Shown here in pieces: positions 6,462 to 14,460 of a stretch of 19,242 bases of DNA (the stretch's first letter is position 1; each line of letters opens with the position of its first letter). The stretch covers positions 1 to 19,242 of the forward strand of contig CAJPTV010000031.1 of the NCBI GenBank assembly GCA_905373665.1. The letters run 5' to 3'. The stretch is from Bacteroidia bacterium. Lineage in GTDB: Bacteria; Bacteroidota; Bacteroidia; Bacteroidales; CAJPTX01. A program made the position numbers and the translations under genes. Below the pieces are notes generated by a model that had not been told where the DNA came from, did no database searches, and worked only from the letters and a program-made list of their open reading frames with translations.

Positions 6462-8084
6462 CTAAGAGCACAGCTCTTCTTTCCACTCTCCGACGTTGCG
6501 TGTCTTTTCGTCAAAGCTTACGCCTACAAGGTGTAGGGTTCGCCCTGCGGGGGCTACTATGTGGAAGTACTCTTTGTCTTTGATTTGCGCGATAGCATCC
6601 TGTGCAGAGCCTTGTGTATTGACCTTAAACTCGAAGATGTAGACGTGTTGCGGCGTTGTAACAAGCATATCGATGCGTCCTGTAGCACAGCTCACTTCTG
6701 CTTGGGTGTATATGCCTAAGAGTCGGAAAATGGCGTAAAGCACGGTTTGGTAGTATTGTTCACGCAGGGGGCGTCCCTCCTCGCTGTTCGGGATGTTGCC
6801 GTAGATAATCCCCGCTAGGAAGTTTTTGATCTGCTCTATTGCACCTGCGAGGTCGCCGCTAAAAAGGGCTTTGTAAAGCTTATGCGCGAGGAAAAAGATC
6901 TTGTCTCTGCGCACGTTCACATAAAGAGGTAATAGCTCTTTCAAGAAACTGAAGCGGACTTCCTGATTGGGAAAGCTTAGTTGGTAGAGCTGTGCCTCGC
7001 GTAGGTATCTTTTGATGGTGAGGTAGCCCGATTGGAAGAGGAGGGGGATGATGGAGTCATCGTCGTTGTAACGGAAGTCGTTGATGGAACTCTCGTCGAG
7101 CAGTAGCTCTTCCTCTAACTCAGGTAATAGGACATGTGTTCGCTTGAGGTAGTTGACTAGGTAGGAGGGGGTGGCTGTCTCGAACCAGTAGTACTTGTAG
7201 GTGCTTGTTACCAATACCTTGAGTAGGCTGAAAGGATTGTAGACATTTTCGCCATTGCGCGAAAAACAATAGCCATCGTACTCTTTTTTGAGTCTCGCGC
7301 GTGTAGCTTCTATGGTGGTGTTTTCAGCTAGGGCAAGTTTCTCTATTTCGGGCATAAAGTAGTCTGTGAGTTCCTGCTCGGTGAAGCCACAGATGGCAGC
7401 ATAGTCGTCTAATAATGAGATATCCATCAAGTTATTAGCCCCGCTAAAGAGGTTCGTTTTGCTGAACTTGGTAATCCCTGTTAGGAAGGCGAAGCGGATG
7501 TAGCGGTCGCAGTTCTTAAGCACCTCGTAGAAGGCTTTGAGGAGGGCTCGATTGGCGTCGTTCAGCTCGGGGTTGTTGATGGTCTCGAGGAGGGGTTTGT
7601 CGTACTCGTCGATGAGGACGACGACTTGTTTTTCCGTCTCTTCATATATACGTTCGATGAGGTTATAGAAGCGTCCGGGGATGGTCTTTGCCACGTCGTC
7701 GTGACCATAGCGTTTTTCCATAGCAGAGAGTTGTCGATGGATGCAGTTTTCCAAGACGTCGCTACTTGCAAAATACTCAGCGTTCAGATTGAAGTAGAGC
7801 ACGGGGCTGGGCTCCCATGGTTTGCGGCGCTGGCGGCAGGCGAGCTCCTCTTCATGGTCAGAAATATAGAGTCCGTCGAAGAGCTCTTTTCGTCCTTCAA
7901 AGTAGGCCTGGAGGGTAGACAGGAAGAGACTCTTGCCGAAGCGGTGGGGGCGGCTTAGGAAAAAGAAACGTCCGAGTCGGAAAAGCTTTTCTATATACGG
8001 GGTTTTGTCTACGTAGACATTCCCCATATTACGCACCTGTTCAAAGGTTTGCGTATCGATAGGTAGGCTGCGCTGTTCGGTCAT
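6462..8084 (-). CDS. AAA-ATPase-like protein with PD-(D/E)XK nuclease-like domain
   Basis: 540 residues, matching the AAA-ATPase_like plus PDDEXK_9 (DUF1703) family, which is found in many copies in Bacteroidetes. The N-terminus has the family hallmark VYVDKTPYIEKL. A Walker-A-like SRPHRFGKSL follows at 44-53, Walker B VVVLIDEYDKPLL begins at 154, and FLTGITKFSKTNLFSG follows from 200. The C-terminal nuclease-like core is GRIDMLV with Asp472, then Glu485-Phe-Lys487, and a downstream Q/Y segment (AQIKDKEY). The role is unproven; nucleic-acid processing or a defence-like function has been considered for such proteins. It lies 65 bp downstream of the OM barrel gene on the same strand and has its own -7 box, so it may be transcribed separately. 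No frameshift is seen. Confidence 0.9.
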   Translation of the reverse strand: MTEQRSLPIDTQTFEQVRNMGNVYVDKTPYIEKLFRLGRFFFLSRPHRFGKSLFLSTLQAYFEGRKELFDGLYISDHEEELACRQRRKPWEPSPVLYFNLNAEYFASSDVLENCIHRQLSAMEKRYGHDDVAKTIPGRFYNLIERIYEETEKQVVVLIDEYDKPLLETINNPELNDANRALLKAFYEVLKNCDRYIRFAFLTGITKFSKTNLFSGANNLMDISLLDDYAAICGFTEQELTDYFMPEIEKLALAENTTIEATRARLKKEYDGYCFSRNGENVYNPFSLLKVLVTSTYKYYWFETATPSYLVNYLKRTHVLLPELEEELLLDESSINDFRYNDDDSIIPLLFQSGYLTIKRYLREAQLYQLSFPNQEVRFSFLKELLPLYVNVRRDKIFFLAHKLYKALFSGDLAGAIEQIKNFLAGIIYGNIPNSEEGRPLREQYYQTVLYAIFRLLGIYTQAEVSCATGRIDMLVTTPQHVYIFEFKVNTQGSAQDAIAQIKDKEYFHIVAPAGRTLHLVGVSFDEKTRNVGEWKEELCS

Positions 8085-8107
8085 CTCTGCTTTCTCTTTG
8101 GTTTCTA

Positions 8108-8115
8108 CAAAGATA
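8108..8115 (-). promoter_or_regulatory. Putative -7 box for the AAA/PD-(D/E)XK gene
   Basis: Read on the - strand, TATCTTTG matches TAnnTTTG. It lies 23 bp before the start codon at 8084, in the short gap after the OM barrel gene. No clear -33 element is visible. Confidence 0.45.
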
Positions 8116-8149
8116 GGAAAAGCGGTAGTAAGGACGCACTACTGGGGTG

Positions 8150-11100
8150 CTAAAACACCGTCCGTACGGCGAAGTTCCCCGCTTGCTGAAGGGGCGCATC
8201 GCCTAAGAAACGGAGCTCGTAACGTGCCGCGAGCTCTACGTAGCGCGTCAGCTTCCAACGAAGCGTAAGGTTACCCAAAAGATTAGACCCATCGAGATAG
8301 CCACGCGCAAGGGTATAGGCTAGGGAATTGCCCCGCAGGGGCGCAAGATCGGCGTAGGCATAACAGAGCTTTACCTCACCATCCCACTTCGTGCCCAACG
8401 GCATACGCACCGTATACTCCCCTTCCCACATCTTCGCAGCAACGTCCTTTTGCTTGGGACGCATACGCGTCGTCCGCCCCTCGAGGCGCTGCTCTGTCCC
8501 CCCCGTATGACGCACCCCGAGGGTGAGGCGAAGCTGACGTGTGGCGACCTCAAGGGTGGGGGATGTCCCGTAAGGGAGGTGCTGATGGCGCTGCTCGAGA
8601 GTCCCCTCCCCTTCTACAATCCAGCGCGACAGGTCGGGGGTAGAGAATCCGCCCCGAAGGGTGCGCAACCTCAACGTATTTTCCCCCTGCGTGAGCCGCT
8701 CGCCTTGTTCTGTACCCCCGCCGCCGACAAAGAGCGCTAAGGGGCGTGCCGCCTTATTGAACCAGAGTGTGGCTTGTAGCTGTACCTGATGTTGTAGAGC
8801 ATGCGCCGCATCGCCTACGGGGAGGAGGGTTTGCCACCACGCACGTTGTTCCCGCTTTTGCGCTAGCTGCGTAGAGGTCTCTAAGTCAAACCGTTGCCAC
8901 CAGAGGGTGAGCGAGTCGATGGGACGCGCATCGCGACGCGGGGTTATCCGCTGCCCCCATCGCAGGTTGGCGGTCTGCGTCGCACGTGTCTTTGACGAGG
9001 GAACGAGCTGTAGGACGTACGACCCTTGGTCACGAAAGGGGGCTAAGACGAACTCATCGAGCTGCTGCTGACCGTCGCCATTGCTGTCAATCCACGTGTA
9101 ACGCCCCTGTCCGTCGGGGACGCGAATGAAGTGCTGTTGCCACTCGGGGGTGTTCTCCGTAGAGAGCTCTTGGGTAAGCGTGCCCGCGAAGCGCCGTTGC
9201 CAAAGGGTAAAGTCTGCGGAGAGTTGTGATAAAAAGGTTTGCGTGTGGACGCGCCCCGTCGGGTGATGTGCCCACTGCCGCTGGTAGTTCAACAGGAGGG
9301 AAAGCGAACCGAGCCCGGGTTGCATCGTCGCCGCCTGAGTCGATGCTTCGAGCGTTTCGCGAAGCGGGAGCTGTGTCGGCAGGAGCACGGGCGCGTCGTA
9401 ACGATAACTCGCCTGCACGTCGAGACGCTGCTGCAAGGAGTCACCTAAGCGGAGTCGCACCCCCGAGCGCCACCAATGGTAGTCATCGGTCGGTGCAATG
9501 GCTCGTTCGGAGTGCTGCGCCTCACGTTCAAAGAAAAGGGCGGGGGTTAGGAGCTTGGCACGATAGGCAATCTCGGTATTGATTTGCGAGGTCGTCCGCC
9601 GCAATGCGCCTTTTTGCAAAAAGTACAGAGAAGAGCCCACTTTGGCGTCAAGAACCCTCCAGCGGTAATAAGCGTCCCTAGAGATAGCAAAGCCTTTTAT
9701 TTCGCCCGTTAAAAGCGTTTTCTGGGCAATCTTAGAATAGCCTAGCGGGTTGCGTAATTCGACCCAGAGGGCAGCTTCGCCCCAAGAGTCGGTAAAACGC
9801 GTATCGGTGAGCCCCCAATGACGGAGGTAGTCGGGGGGAAGGAAATCGCGTACGGGGTGAAACGCTTTCTGCACCCAACGGGCGTCGACACCTCCCCAAA
9901 GGGTATGTTTTTTCCACGCAAAAAGGCGATAGTTGGCATAGAGGCGTGTGGCGACGCCATGCGAAGCATCGTGTGCGGCATCGTGCGAGACATGAGCGTT
10001 GCGTCCCCGAAGCGTATTCGGGTCAAAGAGACTGTACGCCACGGTCAGGCGCGTCTCGCCGCGTTCGCGCTTCTGTCCGAGGGTGGTCTGCACAAGTTGG
10101 TGGCTCTGGGGGGGCGTAAGGATGCGCCCGAGGGTGAATGCCCCCTGCTTTTTCCCATCGCGCGGGGCTATCCAGCGATACACAGGTTCGTTGTCCCCCC
10201 CTTGGGTCTGAAGGTAGTCGCCCCCTTCGGGCGCATATTGGAAAACGGGGTGGTAGAGGGAGTCGACCAGCCCGGGGGGGATGTAGCGGTAGAAGGTATA
10301 TCGCTCGCCTGCCACAATCGTATCGGCTGGGAGGTAGCCGCCACGCGTCCGCCCTTCTGCCTTTTCTAGCGAGGGGAGGAAATGCGTATATGACTCGGAA
10401 GGTGAGAGGGCAGCAAGTGCATCGTACGCCGCTTCTTTTTGCCCTTCGAGCTGTAAGGAAGCGGCGGCATCGTGCCCCATATAGCCCTGTGCCTGAACGT
10501 GCCAGCCGTGGCGGAGCGACGCCCTTCCCACGCCGTGCATGAGGTAGCGGGTGTACTGGCGCGCCACCTTCTCATAGCGCACCCGGATGCGGCTCGAGGC
10601 GTGAATGGGGTGGCGTGGCGTAAAGCGCACCTCGCCGAGATTGTAATCGATCGTATAGTCTTGGTCTTCGCCCCGAGTGAGCAACCGCCCGTCAAGGTAG
10701 ACCTGTTCCGACCCTGCCAATGCCGTAACGTGGAGAAGCCCTGCCCCGCCCCCCTGCAGCGGGTACGGACCCTGTATCCCCTCTTGCCCGTTCAGGGTCA
10801 CCTCGGCAAATTCCCCTTTTGCTACCCCGAGGGCGAGTTGAAAGTGGTCGCGGGTGGAGGAATCGATAGGCTTTTGACCGAACTCCCGTCCGTAGCCAAG
10901 CCCCTGCATGGGGGTATCGTAGTGCAGGAACTCGTTGGCTGCGTGTAGGGTAATGTCGCCCCCTTCGGCATACCAGAGCGAGTCTGAGACGCGGAGGTAA
11001 ATCCGTTCCAGTGCACGAAGTTGGGTCGATGTGCCGTCGGGTTGGAAAGGGAGTGAATGGTCAGAGAGCTCGCCGTGAACCTGCAAGCCCGACTCAAGCT

Positions 11101-11698
11101 CACCATCGAGCTCGAGTTGCATACGTCCCGCAAAGGGCGACTGTACGGTTTCACCAAGGGTCGCCTCGCGCTCAGCATAGCCCTTGAGGGTAAAAGGGGG
11201 GCGTAGGGGTGAGGTTGTCGCTTGTTGCCGTTGGCGTTCTTCTTGGATTTTCTTCCAAAGCGGCTTTTCGGCAGAGGAGGCGGAGTCTAGGAGGAGATAG
11301 GCATTCCACTCGCCCGTAGCCTCAGGTGGGAGGAGGCGAAACTGCACCCACACCGTATCGTTGGGCAATAGAGCATCTTGCACAAACCGAACGCTCGTCG
11401 CCGTAGAGTCAAGTAGCACTTCGGGCGGCACGGCAAGCGTAGAGCGCACCACGCGCAACGAGGCGGGCAAGATAGGACGCTCTGCCAACCGACACGTCGC
11501 TGCCCCAAGTGGACAGGGGACGGTATACTCCTCAAGGATAGTAGCTAGGAGACCCGCTACGGAGTCTAGAGAAGCAAGAGAATCGCGGCTGTGCGCTCCG
11601 TCAGCGGGGGAATGCAATAGTGCGACACCTCCGTAGCACCGTCCGAGGGCGGCAATCGTCAAAAGAGAGCCCAGTAGCACGTACTGGTACAGTCGCAT
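8150..11698 (-). CDS. Large outer-membrane beta-barrel protein with SprA-like segment and EF-hand-like loop
   Basis: 1182 residues. A signal peptide is likely at 1-23 (MRLYQYVLLGSLLTIAALG). Residues about 332-377 contain VYLDGRLLTRGEDQDYTIDY and GEVRFTP, a segment also found in SprA/Sov translocon proteins. The rest is rich in alternating polar and aromatic strands, and the protein ends in Phe (NFAVRTVF), all typical of outer-membrane barrels. Residues 871-882, DSNGDGQQQLDE, fit a calcium-binding EF-hand loop (D-x-N-x-D-G-x5-E). The protein is about half the length of Sov/SprA, so I do not call it that; the substrate or role is unknown. The start follows AGAGAGG, which overlaps the queF stop codon, and the gap to queF is 9 bp. 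Cotranscription with queF, the GT9 gene and the DUF4254 gene is therefore likely. Confidence 0.75.
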   Translation of the reverse strand: MRLYQYVLLGSLLTIAALGRCYGGVALLHSPADGAHSRDSLASLDSVAGLLATILEEYTVPCPLGAATCRLAERPILPASLRVVRSTLAVPPEVLLDSTATSVRFVQDALLPNDTVWVQFRLLPPEATGEWNAYLLLDSASSAEKPLWKKIQEERQRQQATTSPLRPPFTLKGYAEREATLGETVQSPFAGRMQLELDGELESGLQVHGELSDHSLPFQPDGTSTQLRALERIYLRVSDSLWYAEGGDITLHAANEFLHYDTPMQGLGYGREFGQKPIDSSTRDHFQLALGVAKGEFAEVTLNGQEGIQGPYPLQGGGAGLLHVTALAGSEQVYLDGRLLTRGEDQDYTIDYNLGEVRFTPRHPIHASSRIRVRYEKVARQYTRYLMHGVGRASLRHGWHVQAQGYMGHDAAASLQLEGQKEAAYDALAALSPSESYTHFLPSLEKAEGRTRGGYLPADTIVAGERYTFYRYIPPGLVDSLYHPVFQYAPEGGDYLQTQGGDNEPVYRWIAPRDGKKQGAFTLGRILTPPQSHQLVQTTLGQKRERGETRLTVAYSLFDPNTLRGRNAHVSHDAAHDASHGVATRLYANYRLFAWKKHTLWGGVDARWVQKAFHPVRDFLPPDYLRHWGLTDTRFTDSWGEAALWVELRNPLGYSKIAQKTLLTGEIKGFAISRDAYYRWRVLDAKVGSSLYFLQKGALRRTTSQINTEIAYRAKLLTPALFFEREAQHSERAIAPTDDYHWWRSGVRLRLGDSLQQRLDVQASYRYDAPVLLPTQLPLRETLEASTQAATMQPGLGSLSLLLNYQRQWAHHPTGRVHTQTFLSQLSADFTLWQRRFAGTLTQELSTENTPEWQQHFIRVPDGQGRYTWIDSNGDGQQQLDEFVLAPFRDQGSYVLQLVPSSKTRATQTANLRWGQRITPRRDARPIDSLTLWWQRFDLETSTQLAQKREQRAWWQTLLPVGDAAHALQHQVQLQATLWFNKAARPLALFVGGGGTEQGERLTQGENTLRLRTLRGGFSTPDLSRWIVEGEGTLEQRHQHLPYGTSPTLEVATRQLRLTLGVRHTGGTEQRLEGRTTRMRPKQKDVAAKMWEGEYTVRMPLGTKWDGEVKLCYAYADLAPLRGNSLAYTLARGYLDGSNLLGNLTLRWKLTRYVELAARYELRFLGDAPLQQAGNFAVRTVF
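9053..9088 (-). other. EF-hand-like calcium-binding loop in the OM barrel protein
   Basis: The codons for residues 871-882 encode D-S-N-G-D-G-Q-Q-Q-L-D-E. Ligand positions 1, 3, 5 and 12 are Asp, Asn, Asp and Glu, as in canonical loops. It is followed by FVLAPFRDQGSYV. From memory, related large Bacteroidetes proteins carry a similar NGxG-x-DEFE segment. Confidence 0.6.
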
Positions 11699-11707
11699 TA
11701 TGCCTCT

Positions 11708-12487
11708 CTAGCGTCGGAAGGTTGGCATCGAGAGTAGTGTAGTATCCGTCAGGAGTAGGGGCTCTAGATCTACAAAACTATAGCGTACAGGACAGATGTC
11801 AATCCCTCCACGTCGCGTATAGAGGCAGGCCACAAGGAGCGATATAGGCTCGTAGCGTTCTTGAAAGTGCTCGTAGAGGCGATTGGCTACGTCTTCGTGG
11901 AACTCGGGCTTACCGCGCAAGTCACGCAAGAGTTGGAAGAGATCCTCTCGTGTAGGGAGTTGGTCGCCCGTAATCTGGAGCATGAGCGTCCCCCAGTCGG
12001 GCTGTCCTGTTACGGGGCAAAGGGTCGCTAGCCCATGCGTAGCCACCTTGAGGGTTCGATCTTTATTGGGACGGAAGGGGCGACTCTTTTCGAGGAGCTT
12101 ATATCCGTCAAGTACACTCTCGTACGTGGAGATCTCTGTAAAGAAACAGCACTCGACCCCCCAGCCGAGACATCGTGAGATGTCTTCCTTAGCGATCAAC
12201 TCGTAAGCCATCTGCACTTGTTCGGTCGTATCGCCTAGGTGTGTATTGGCAAGCGAGTAGAGGTAGAGCTTCAGCGACTTGCTCTCGATGATGTAGTCGC
12301 TCTCGGCCTCGTATGTCAGTTTCAAGACACCGTTTATCGCGACGCCGTCATTTCGCAAAGCTGTAGCCTCGTAGGCGTGCCAAACATCATACCCCATGGC
12401 ACGACTTCGGACAGAACGCGGGATCGCCTCAAGGAGTGAAGGGTCATGCTGGGTGGGAAGAGGGGACTTCTTACCAAGGTGCTTCAT
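11708..12487 (-). CDS. queF: NADPH-dependent 7-cyano-7-deazaguanine reductase
   Basis: 259 residues of the long (E. coli-type) QueF. It reduces the nitrile of preQ0 to preQ1 with NADPH, in the queuosine tRNA-modification pathway, in the cytoplasm. The QueF motif ESKSLKLYL (68-76) is present. The catalytic region is LCPVTGQPDWG, with Cys157 forming the thioimide and Asp164. The C-terminal YTRRGGIDICPVR binds substrate and cofactor. E. coli QueF is 282 residues. The gene lies 18 bp downstream of the GT9 gene and 9 bp upstream of the OM barrel gene on the same strand. No other queuosine gene is in the window, so its place among envelope genes is probably chance operon membership. Confidence 0.95.
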   Translation of the reverse strand: MKHLGKKSPLPTQHDPSLLEAIPRSVRSRAMGYDVWHAYEATALRNDGVAINGVLKLTYEAESDYIIESKSLKLYLYSLANTHLGDTTEQVQMAYELIAKEDISRCLGWGVECCFFTEISTYESVLDGYKLLEKSRPFRPNKDRTLKVATHGLATLCPVTGQPDWGTLMLQITGDQLPTREDLFQLLRDLRGKPEFHEDVANRLYEHFQERYEPISLLVACLYTRRGGIDICPVRYSFVDLEPLLLTDTTLLSMPTFRR

Positions 12488-12505
12488 TTTTCAATCAATA
12501 AAGAG

Positions 12506-13564
12506 TTAAGCCTCCTCCGTGGGCAACGGCAGAAGGGCAAGGGCGCGCTTATAAAGCTCGTCGACGGAGTGGTCAAGGCAGGCGTAATCGCCGCGCAGGC
12601 AGGGCTTGTTACCATAGACAGAACAGGGACGACAAGCGAGGTCATCGCGCCCCACGGCGAGAGTCTCCTCCTGTCCCCAGCCATAGAACCCCGCGTAGGG
12701 GTGGGTTGCCCCCCACACGGAGATGACCCGCGTCCCTGCCCAAGAGGCAAGGTGCATATTGGCAGAATCCATGGCGACCATCAGGTCGAGGTGGCGCATC
12801 AAGACCAACTCCTCTAAGAGGTTAAGCCCCAGCTTCGGCACGACAATGAGGTCAGGCTTGGTCACCCAACGCTCGAGGAGGAACTGCTCCTCGCCCCGTG
12901 CGCCGAAGAGGAAAATCTGTATGCCACGTTTATGCAGCTTCTTCACGAGGGCAAGCATCAGGTCAAGGTCATAGCGCTTGCCGCGGTGTTTGGCAAAGGG
13001 GGCTATCCCCACGCGCAGCCGTGTCGTTGCAAAGAATGGGGCTAGCTGCGGCGCAAGCTCGCGTGCCTGTAATCCGCCCAACTGGTAGGGCACGGAGAGA
13101 GGGAAGCCTAAATCTTTGAGTACCTCGGCATAGCGCTTTACCGAATGCTCGAGGGGCACGAGCTGCTTATCCTCCTGACGCACCAGCGCCTTCTTCTCGC
13201 GACGCCCCTTGTCTAGCGTAGCGCTCTTGTAGCCACGGGGAAAGGTTCTTAAGGCAAGGAAAAAACGTAAGAGCCACGAGCGGATAACGCTGTGAGTATC
13301 CGCAAGGTGGGTAAACTTTGTGCTTCGCTTAAGGTCGCCCGCCAAACGCCACAACCCTCGGATGCCGTGGTGACGTCCGCGGAGTTCGGCTGCTTGGAAC
13401 GTTACCCCCTCTATTTCCTCAAAGAAGGGGCGGGCAAAGGGTTGAGAGAGCACCGTGAGCGGCAGCTCGGGATAGTTTTCACGCAGGGCACGCACCACGG
13501 GGAGAAGCATCACGACATCCCCCAGAGCACTCAACCGAATGAGTAACAGATGTTTTTCCTTCAC
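12506..13564 (-). CDS. Glycosyltransferase family 9 (heptosyltransferase-like)
   Basis: 352 residues of the GT9 family, to which the LPS heptosyltransferases WaaC and WaaF belong. The N-terminal LLIRLSALGDVVMLLPVVRA contains Asp16, which aligns with the catalytic Asp of WaaC. Later motifs are GIAPFAKHRGKRY in the donor domain and MDSANMHLASWAGT (265-278), followed by VISVWGATHP. A four-Cys stretch (Cys311, 314, 322, 329) near the C-terminus is not essential to the fold. It probably adds a sugar to an LPS core or other envelope glycan; the true donor is unknown. The start is GTG at 13564, chosen because the family N-terminus begins just before LLIRLSALGD and no closer ATG exists. It lies 11 bp after the DUF4254 gene. 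Confidence 0.9.
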   Translation of the reverse strand: MKEKHLLLIRLSALGDVVMLLPVVRALRENYPELPLTVLSQPFARPFFEEIEGVTFQAAELRGRHHGIRGLWRLAGDLKRSTKFTHLADTHSVIRSWLLRFFLALRTFPRGYKSATLDKGRREKKALVRQEDKQLVPLEHSVKRYAEVLKDLGFPLSVPYQLGGLQARELAPQLAPFFATTRLRVGIAPFAKHRGKRYDLDLMLALVKKLHKRGIQIFLFGARGEEQFLLERWVTKPDLIVVPKLGLNLLEELVLMRHLDLMVAMDSANMHLASWAGTRVISVWGATHPYAGFYGWGQEETLAVGRDDLACRPCSVYGNKPCLRGDYACLDHSVDELYKRALALLPLPTEEA

Positions 13565-13575
13565 GACGGGCGGCG

Positions 13576-14187
13576 TTAGTGGTTCTCTTTACCGCGTAGA
13601 ATGGGGTTAAGCGAGGGGTCGTTATACATCTTCATTTGACGGTAGGTCTTCATGACCTTCGTGCCTGCGGCGTAAGCCTCAAGGAGCTGCTCGAGTGCCG
13701 TAGAGAGGTCGACGCGCTGCTCGAGCAGTACGTCGAGCTTCTGTTGACAACGGGCACGGTGCTCAGGGCTTGCTGCGAGATCCGTCGCTTGCTTCTGCAT
13801 GTGAAAGATCTTGAGATTGAGGATGGAGAGACGATCGACTGCCCATGCCGGGCTCTCCGTATTGAGGGTAGCCCCCTCGGCGGGGGTGACGCTGGCAAAC
13901 TGTTGTAGGAAGAGGGTATCGATCTGCTCGACGGTGTCGGTGCGCCGTTGATTAAGGGCATCGATTTTGCGCTTGAGGGTGAGCGCCTCCGCGGGGTCAA
14001 TGTCGGGGTTGCGGATAAGGTCTTCCAAGTCCCATTGGACGTTATCGACCCAATTCTTCTCGTAGAGGAGGGCAAAGAGAGAGGCGGTGGGGTACGGATT
14101 TTCAGGGGTGTCGTTCAAGTTACTAAGGCGGCGATACGCCAACGTAGCATCCCAGAAGATGCGGTTACACTCTACCGTAAAGCTCAT
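13576..14187 (-). CDS. DUF4254 protein of unknown function
   Basis: 203 residues, soluble and probably all-helical, matching the DUF4254 family of Bacteroidetes. Features: an N-terminal segment FTVECNRIFWDATLAYRR, then LLYEKNWVDNVQWDLEDLIR, a charged helix with LKRKIDALNQRRTDTVEQID, and LSILNLKIFHM. No signal peptide or membrane segment is seen. It is the first gene of the likely operon with the GT9 gene, and to my knowledge the two families are often neighbours in Bacteroidetes. That suggests a helper role in glycan synthesis, but no activity is known. It begins 29 bp after a TACCTTTG -7 box. Confidence 0.85.
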   Translation of the reverse strand: MSFTVECNRIFWDATLAYRRLSNLNDTPENPYPTASLFALLYEKNWVDNVQWDLEDLIRNPDIDPAEALTLKRKIDALNQRRTDTVEQIDTLFLQQFASVTPAEGATLNTESPAWAVDRLSILNLKIFHMQKQATDLAASPEHRARCQQKLDVLLEQRVDLSTALEQLLEAYAAGTKVMKTYRQMKMYNDPSLNPILRGKENH

Positions 14188-14215
14188 AGCGCAATATTGT
14201 TGTTACTACTTGTGA

Positions 14216-14223
14216 CAAAGGTA
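14216..14223 (-). promoter_or_regulatory. Putative -7 box of the DUF4254-GT9-queF-OM barrel operon
   Basis: Read on the - strand, TACCTTTG matches TAnnTTTG exactly. It lies just after the T tract of the terminator at 14227-14262 and 28 bp before the start at 14187, so the operon does not depend on read-through. Confidence 0.55.
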
Positions 14224-14226
14224 TAC

Positions 14227-14262
14227 AAAAAACGCTGTCAGAGTAGGTTTAGTCTGACAGCG
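14227..14262 (-). terminator. Strong Rho-independent terminator upstream of the DUF4254 operon
   Basis: On the - strand a perfect 10-bp stem (CGCTGTCAGA with TCTGACAGCG) has a 10-nt loop and is followed by TTTTTT. It ends no annotated gene: the lipoprotein gene upstream has its own terminator at 14461-14503. It therefore probably ends a small transcript. Confidence 0.9.
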
Positions 14263-14347
14263 TGTGCGCTAGTTATGTAGTTAATAGGTTACCCGTGTGG
14301 GGCGGGTCTGGTCTTCCCTCGCCCCTGGGAGTATGTTTCATTTTCAC
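14227..14347 (-). ncRNA. Candidate small RNA of about 120 nt between the lipoprotein and the DUF4254 operon
   Basis: A TACCTTTG -7 box at 14352-14359 (- strand) points to a start near 14347, and the strong terminator at 14227-14262 gives a transcript of about 120 nt with no ordinary gene inside. Short pairings are visible: GTGTG with CATAC at the 5' end, GGGGCG with CGCCCC, CCCG with CGGG, and an alternative CAGTGTG with CACACGCTG that could bring the two ends together. A 22-codon reading frame (14273-14341) starts only about 6 nt from the predicted 5' end. It could be a free regulatory RNA (a 6S-like length), a tiny leaderless gene, or a leader attenuated before the operon. No match to a known family is claimed. 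Confidence 0.45.
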
Positions 14348-14351
14348 ACTG

Positions 14352-14368
14352 CAAAGGTAGTGGGGGGG
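14352..14368 (-). promoter_or_regulatory. Putative promoter of the small transcript, with a C7 tract next to the -7 box
   Basis: The -7 box TACCTTTG lies at 14352-14359. A run of seven C (14362-14368, - strand) begins 2 bp upstream, and a TTG lies 15 bp upstream of the box. Length changes in the C tract would alter the spacing between -33 and -7 elements. Confidence 0.45.
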
Positions 14369-14460
14369 AAAGGGCAAGACATCAGTATTTATACCTAGGA
14401 GTGAGGGGCGGGTAGTTTTTTTTACTTCCCCCACGCTCTTACACCGCGTAACGCGTGCCT
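14369..14460. other. Gene-free spacer between the lipoprotein terminator and the small-transcript promoter
   Basis: I see no gene. It contains a T8 run on the + strand (A8 on the - strand, about 60 bp upstream of the small transcript's -7 box) and a short CGCG-TAA-CGCG inverted repeat. The A tract could act as an upstream promoter element, but this is a guess. Confidence 0.4.

Noticed and set aside
6462..8084. Calling the AAA/PD-(D/E)XK protein part of an anti-phage island
   Set aside because: Neighbours are envelope and housekeeping genes. There is no restriction, toxin or phage gene nearby, and the family is present in many copies in this phylum.
9818..10369. 183-codon + strand frame within the OM barrel gene
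   Set aside because: Antisense to an intact gene with signal peptide and domain evidence; no start signal or domain of its own.
8150..11698. Identification as Sov/SprA, the T9SS translocon
   Set aside because: Only one segment is shared, and the protein is about 1180 residues against roughly 2400-2500 for Sov/SprA.
14188..14262. preQ1 riboswitch controlling queF
   Set aside because: queF is the third gene of the row. The hairpin here is a simple perfect stem with a T tract and I see no preQ1 aptamer features.
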